Assembly: GCA_000695325.1 (NCBI GenBank)
Contig: AVPN01000170.1
Coordinates: 4,961 to 27,585 of the forward strand
Direction of reading: 5' to 3'
DNA from: Pleurobrachia bachei
Taxonomy: Eukaryota; Ctenophora; Tentaculata; Cydippida; Pleurobrachiidae
DNA: 22,625 bases
Of this stretch, positions 12,301 to 18,300 are shown piece after piece. Position 1 is the first letter of the stretch; the number at the start of each line of letters is the position of its first letter. Below the pieces are notes generated by a model. The model did not search any database. It was not told the origin of the DNA and saw only the letters and a list, made by a program, of their open reading frames with translations. Both the position numbers and the translations under genes were made by a program.

Positions 12301-15300
12301 TGCTCTTGTTATATTACAAAGGAAAACAGCATCTTGGGTAATCCACGACTTGATAATTTAATTATCATAATTATATAATGCTGACATTCACTCTATCAGC
12401 TGTTGGAGGAGGAGCAGAGAAAGTCGGAGGAGAAGGAGAGGAAAATCCAAGGATTTGATCGGGTCATTAAGGAGACAAGGGAGATGTTCGAGATGAAACA
12501 ATCAGAGTTCGAGATGCTGAAGGAGGAGATTGTGCACTATAAAAACCTGGTCGCAACCAAGGAGAAGGAACTGAGTAATCTCACTGTGGTGTTCAACCAA
12601 AACATGAACGAAAACAAGAATGAGGTACACACACACTTCTACAACAATTCCTTTTCTATTAATCCTCCTCCCCCTTCTCCCGCTCAGAAGTATTTATCCT
12701 TATCCCCATCTCCCAACCCTCTCTAACTCCCTTCCTTATCTCCATCTCTCCCAACTCTCCCTAACTTCCTCCCCTATCCCAGGTTGGCACACTCCGTCAG
12801 GAGATCAAGCAATTCAAGTGTTCTCTCCAAGAAGCCGAGTTTAAACTCAGGGAATACCGAGATAATGAGGTGCTCCTCCGAGCTGTAGAGACCACCTCAT
12901 CCACCCACACAGACAGGAGCGCTGCAGCAGGTTACCAGAGTCACACCATGACTCAGAGCAGTAGTCATGGAATGAACACCAGCACTGCAATAACCAGTAA
13001 AACAGCCTCCATTAGGAGTGGGTCCCCTGCGTGTAGGTCACCCTCACCCACCCTTGGCTACTGCCAGACCCACAAGTCCATTGTGTCCCTGGACTCCAGG
13101 GCTTCTGTTGGTAATTGTGGTACCTCTTGTGGGGGCAACAATCATGGTATTCTGAATGTGAGGTACTCTGATCCCTGCAAGAAACTTTACCCGACTAAGG
13201 AGAGCGCCCTCCAGGTATAACATGTGGGCTGTGAAAGTTAGACTGGGTTTGATCCGGACAATCATTTTAATAATTTCTGGAGTTTCTGAGAGCTACAGAT
13301 TTAAACCCCACACACCCCCAGGTGACCAACATGTACCAAAGTAAGAAAGTTAGCAACCAAGTGAGGCTTTCAGACGAAAGCTTTAGGAAGAATTAAAAAC
13401 TTACCAAAATAACGACATCTACCCCCGCCTGGACCAGCAGTTCCAATCTCTTCTTGTCTTTCTCGTGGGTACTTATAGCCGCACCGACTGAAGAGGGTTG
13501 TTGAGCGGTTTTAATAAAATGTTTGGGTGATATTAAATGTAAAAAGTGTGTATAATTGTATACCTAGCAGCTGTTTGTTCTTGTCTTTGCTCGCCATGGG
13601 ATATTCTCGGTTTTTCTTGAGATCAGTACGGGAAATAAGACCCACCAGCTCATCATTTTCATTCACAATCGGCAGTTTTCCTGGGCAGGGAGAATATAGT
13701 AGAAAGGATTCACAGCTAAGGATTGATATCCCAGTGTAGTAAGGGGATTTTAGTAAAAAAAGGGCCAAGTTTTCAGCAAAATTTTTAACAAGCTAATTTC
13801 TTCACCAATAGGTCCGGATAGGTGTCTAGTATGACCAAAAAAAAGTACACGATGATCGGAAGTGCGCACGCGCGCTGAGCGCACAATATGTAAACACATG
13901 TAAATAGCCTGGCCCGAAAACCCAAAAACCATCTTAGGAGACGAGTAGAGAAAAAATCAAGGGCACTAGATTGTGTAGCGTCCTCGCATTAGTGGGGGTA
14001 GGTGCCGGAATTAAGTCTCTATCTCATCTGGTTAATGAGAGAATTGGATAATTAGGTTTGCGCATAACCGTTTTTGTATAGTTGGAATCGGCTGTATCTC
14101 CCGTTTCCTGTTTGCTAGACCCCTGAAACTACCGGTAACGCGCATAACGGACCGCCTTAGTAATTTGGCACGGACTATAATCTCCAGGTGATTACAACTC
14201 TGGAAAGGGATCTGGATACAGAGAGACAGGGCAGGTTGGCAGGTGAACAGGAGATATCCAGTCTCCATACTGCCCTTGCAGAGCTGGAAGATGCACTAGG
14301 ACAGGAGAGATCCAAAGCAAACGAGAGGGACAGAGAGATGTACGAGCTTCACCAGGTAATGCTGACACTTTTTTACATAGAACGGAGGAAGCCGAAGGGA
14401 CAATGCTTGGATTTTATTAGTCCCTTATTTTGGAATGTTTGTTTGTTCTTCTTATAACTCTCTTCCTCACCAGACGATCACCACCCTGGAGACTACAATC
14501 ACAGAGGAGAGGGGCCGGTTTGAGGGAAGTGGTAGGGAGATAAACCAGCTTCAGGAGAACTTGATGAGGTTGGAGGCCCAGCTGGAGGATGAGAGAAGAG
14601 CAAAGGATGATAGGGATAAGGAGATAGTCAATATAACCAGGCAAATTGAGGTGCTGATGAGAGAGAAGCAGCAGATGGAAAGTGAGAGTGTTCATCTGAA
14701 ACAACAATACCAGAGTGATCTTGATGCGCTCACCCAGGTACAACTTAACATTACCAATATGTTCGCTAAACACCACCAATGTTATGGTACTGGGACTTGC
14801 CACCCAATAAATTGTTAGGTAGCTGCATGTTGCTCAGATTGCTTGCGGAGTAAAATGGGCGATGTTTTCTATTGCTGATACCATTGCCAGCAGACAGCAG
14901 ATTATCTGCTAGCCTAGCAAGATTAGAGGGGGGGCACCAGGAAACCACGGTGTTCGCTCTTTTATTTCTCACTCTCTGTTACATTCCTTTTAGCAACTTG
15001 AACGACTAACGCAAGAGCGGTTTGAGCTTGAAGAAGGCGGAAAACGAGAGCGTCGAAAGAGCTCCCAGCTGCAAGAAAGCATGACCAACCTGAGACGGGT
15101 AAGGAGGGTGTTCTAGTTCCTCAGATTTGTTGTTCTCTCTTTCCTGGTGGGGTGCTTGTTATATATTACAAAGGAAAACAGCATCTTAGGTATTCCACGA
15201 CTTGATAATTATATAATGCTGACATTTCACTCTCGCAGCTGTTGGAGGAGGAGCAGAGAAAGTCTGAGGAGAAGGAGAGGAAAATCCAAGGATTTGATCG

Positions 15301-18300
15301 GGTCATTAAGGAGACAAGGGAGATGTTCGAGATGAAACAATCAGAGTTCGAGATGCTGAAGGAGGAGATTGTGCACTATAAAAACCTGGTCGCAACCAAG
15401 GAGAAGGAACTGAGTAATCTCACTGTGGTCTTCAACCAAAACATGAACGAAAACAAGAATGAGGTACACACAAACTTCTACCATAATTCCCTTTCTATTA
15501 ATCCTCCTCCTATCCCCCTTCTCCCGCTCAGAAGTATCTATCCTCTAACCCTCATCCCCTTCACCCAACTATCAACCCTCCCTAACTCCTAATCCCTTAT
15601 CCCCCAGGTTGGCACACTCCGTCAGGAGATCAAGCAATTCAAGTGTAGTCTCCAGGAAGCCGAGTTTAAACTCAGGGAATACCGAGATAACGAGGTGCTC
15701 CTCCGGGCTGTTGAAACCACCTCTTCAACCCACACAGACAGGAGCGCTGCTGCAGGTTACCAGAGTCACACCATGAAAAGTCATGGAATGAACACCAGCA
15801 CTGCAATAACCAGTAAAACAGCCTCCATCAGGAGTGGGTCCCCTGCCTGTAGGTCACCATCTCCCACCCTGGGCTATTGCCAGACCCACAAGTCAATTGT
15901 GTCCCTGGACTCCAGGGCTTCTGTTGGTAACTGTGGCACCTCTTGTGGGGGCAATAACCATGGTATTCTGAATGTGAGGTACTCTGATCCCTGCAAGAAA
16001 CTTTACCCGACTAAGGAGAGCGCCCTACAGGTATTTTAATGTGGGCTGTGCAAGTTAGACTGGGGTTGGCCATAACATTTTAATAATTTCTGGAGTTTCT
16101 GAGAGCTACTGATTTAACCACACACCCCCGCCGCAGGTGACCAACATGTACCAAAGTAAGAAAGTTAGCAACCAAGTGAGGCTTTCAGACGAAAGCTTTA
16201 GGAAGAATTAAAAACTTACCAAAATAACGACATCTACCCCCGCCTGGACCAGCAGTTCCAATCTCTTCTTGTCTTTCTCGTGGGTACTGATAGCCGCACC
16301 GACTGGAAGGGTTGTTGAGCGGTTTTAATAAAATGTTTGGGTAATATTAAATGTAAAAAGTGTGTATAATTGTATACCTAGCAGCTGTTTATTCTTGTCT
16401 TTGCTCGCCATGGGATACTCTCGGTTTTTCTTGAGATCAGTACGGGAAATAAGACCCACCAGCTCATCATTTTCATTCACAATCGGCAGTTTTCCTGGGC
16501 AGGGAGAATATATTAGAAAGGATTCACACTTCACAACTAAAGATTGATATCCCATTCCCAATGACGCTCGCTTGTCAGAACATAACTAATTTCCCACGGT
16601 TGAGCGCGCGCCTTCAACAAATGGAAAGATGCCGCGCGAGTGATATTGTGTCACTGTCACCGCGTGCTCCAAACAAGACAAGCTTCCGGTAAGTTATTGG
16701 GTTATAAGGGGTCACTCTCTATCGGCACACAGCTAAAGTGTGAACATTTTTAGCTAAATCCCAAGGGACTGCAAATAGCTATTCTCCTACTACAGCAAGA
16801 ACTACATATTTCCATTAAAACATCCACTAATTTACTCCAACACTCGTCGTCACTCGATAACTACATTCTTTCTCTTGACTCTTCCACTGTACTGTATCTT
16901 TCGCAGGTATTGTTTTCACAGGAAGCATATGTTCTAAGTACAAACATCCTGTTACAACACTCTCCTATACAAACATACTCTTGGTTTTGGGATAACACTT
17001 ATAGAGTAGGTATAATACCAAAAAGGAAGTGACAACCTTTTCCGTCCTCTACTCATTTGGTAATGAAATTACCCCACAACGCAATAATTATAGGGATAAC
17101 TTCGTAACTAATATACTCATCGAGTCATCTGATATATTCCCTACCTTTCTTGCTGGCCTGTAGGATTTTGTTGGCCTCGGAGAGAGATGTTCCATGTTTA
17201 GCGGTGACTAACTTATCACGAGGCGTCATGACCTGGTGTAAAGGTGATATCTACTGGCGGGTGGTTAGTAAGGTATACGTGATACATTGGTAGATTAGGG
17301 GATTAGTGGGGGATGGAAAGGAACCCTCTGTCAGAGGGTCTTTCAAACAGAGCGGCGACTTTATTAGGTGAATTTATTCGGTCCTATTTGAGGATGATGT
17401 AATTTTTCATTAACGCACCTCCATGACAATGTATCCTAATATAAAGTTGATTAGAGGAGGGCCGGTTGTATAAAATACGGCCGGCATATTACACATGTTC
17501 CCCCTACATGACACATGTTCTCCCTACACGTTATAACACACTGAACGTGCTTGTCACATATTGCCTTATTAGGACACTGAGACAATGAGAGTGAGAGAGA
17601 AAGGGGATGAGCATTGAGCATATGAATGAGATTAAAAGTGTCTATTACTGCAATTACACACATTTTGGGTACTGTTTCTCTCTCACAATGGCACTGTCCT
17701 AAAGTCCATTGGTGTATGCTGATATGCGTGTGAGAGGAGAGATTAAATGGGAGAGCGTATGTGTACTGTGTGCACTGTCATGAATGTGTATACTGGCGAT
17801 TATAGGCCAGAGATCAGGGAGAGGGTGATAAAGACTGTGTAGTCTGTACAATCATGTGACAGCGCTATGAATTAATTCATAGATTGAGATTCTAGCTGAA
17901 AGACTAACGCTCCGTATTACTCTCTTTCCCATATCTCACAGTGCAACACAATGCACGACTTTTCCTTCGCTCACACAACACATGTTTTGTATAAACAACA
18001 GCAAGCAAGAAATACTCCGTCCCTGTCTATTCACTGAATTTTTAAAAACTAACTGATATTTAGTGATCTACCAATATGAAGCGTCGCAACACATGATATG
18101 AACTGATATGTTACCTCTGAGATAATACTGGTCCCTGATTGGCTAATTACCAGTCACGTGACCTAAATAACGAGTTCTGATTGGTTGATGTTACCTCTGA
18201 GATATCTTGTCCGAAGTCCTCAACGAAATCAATGTCTCTGGAGGTGACCATTCCCATCAGCTTACCACCCAGTTCACCCGTATCTGAGGGGGAGAGAGAG

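Larger units (their letters stand above)
11325..13735. repeat. Tandem segmental duplication, copy A
   Basis: Contains coiled-coil exons 7-12 (plus strand) and IMPDH exons 8 and 7 (minus strand). The left edge is in coiled-coil intron 6 just before the exon 7 acceptor. The right edge is just beyond IMPDH exon 7, after GATTGATATCCCA. Copy B is at about 14177-16555. Confidence 0.9.
14177..16555. repeat. Tandem segmental duplication, copy B
   Basis: Second copy of the 2.4 kb unit. Exons and the last ~160 bp around the convergent gene ends are almost identical to copy A, whereas intron 10 is strongly diverged. Synonymous differences are spread through exons 7, 8 and 11; exon 9 is identical. Confidence 0.9.

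Noticed and set aside
16600-16700. First exon of a plus-strand gene in a CpG-rich patch
   Set aside because: There is a good GTAAGT, but no coding sequence or downstream exon could be linked to it.
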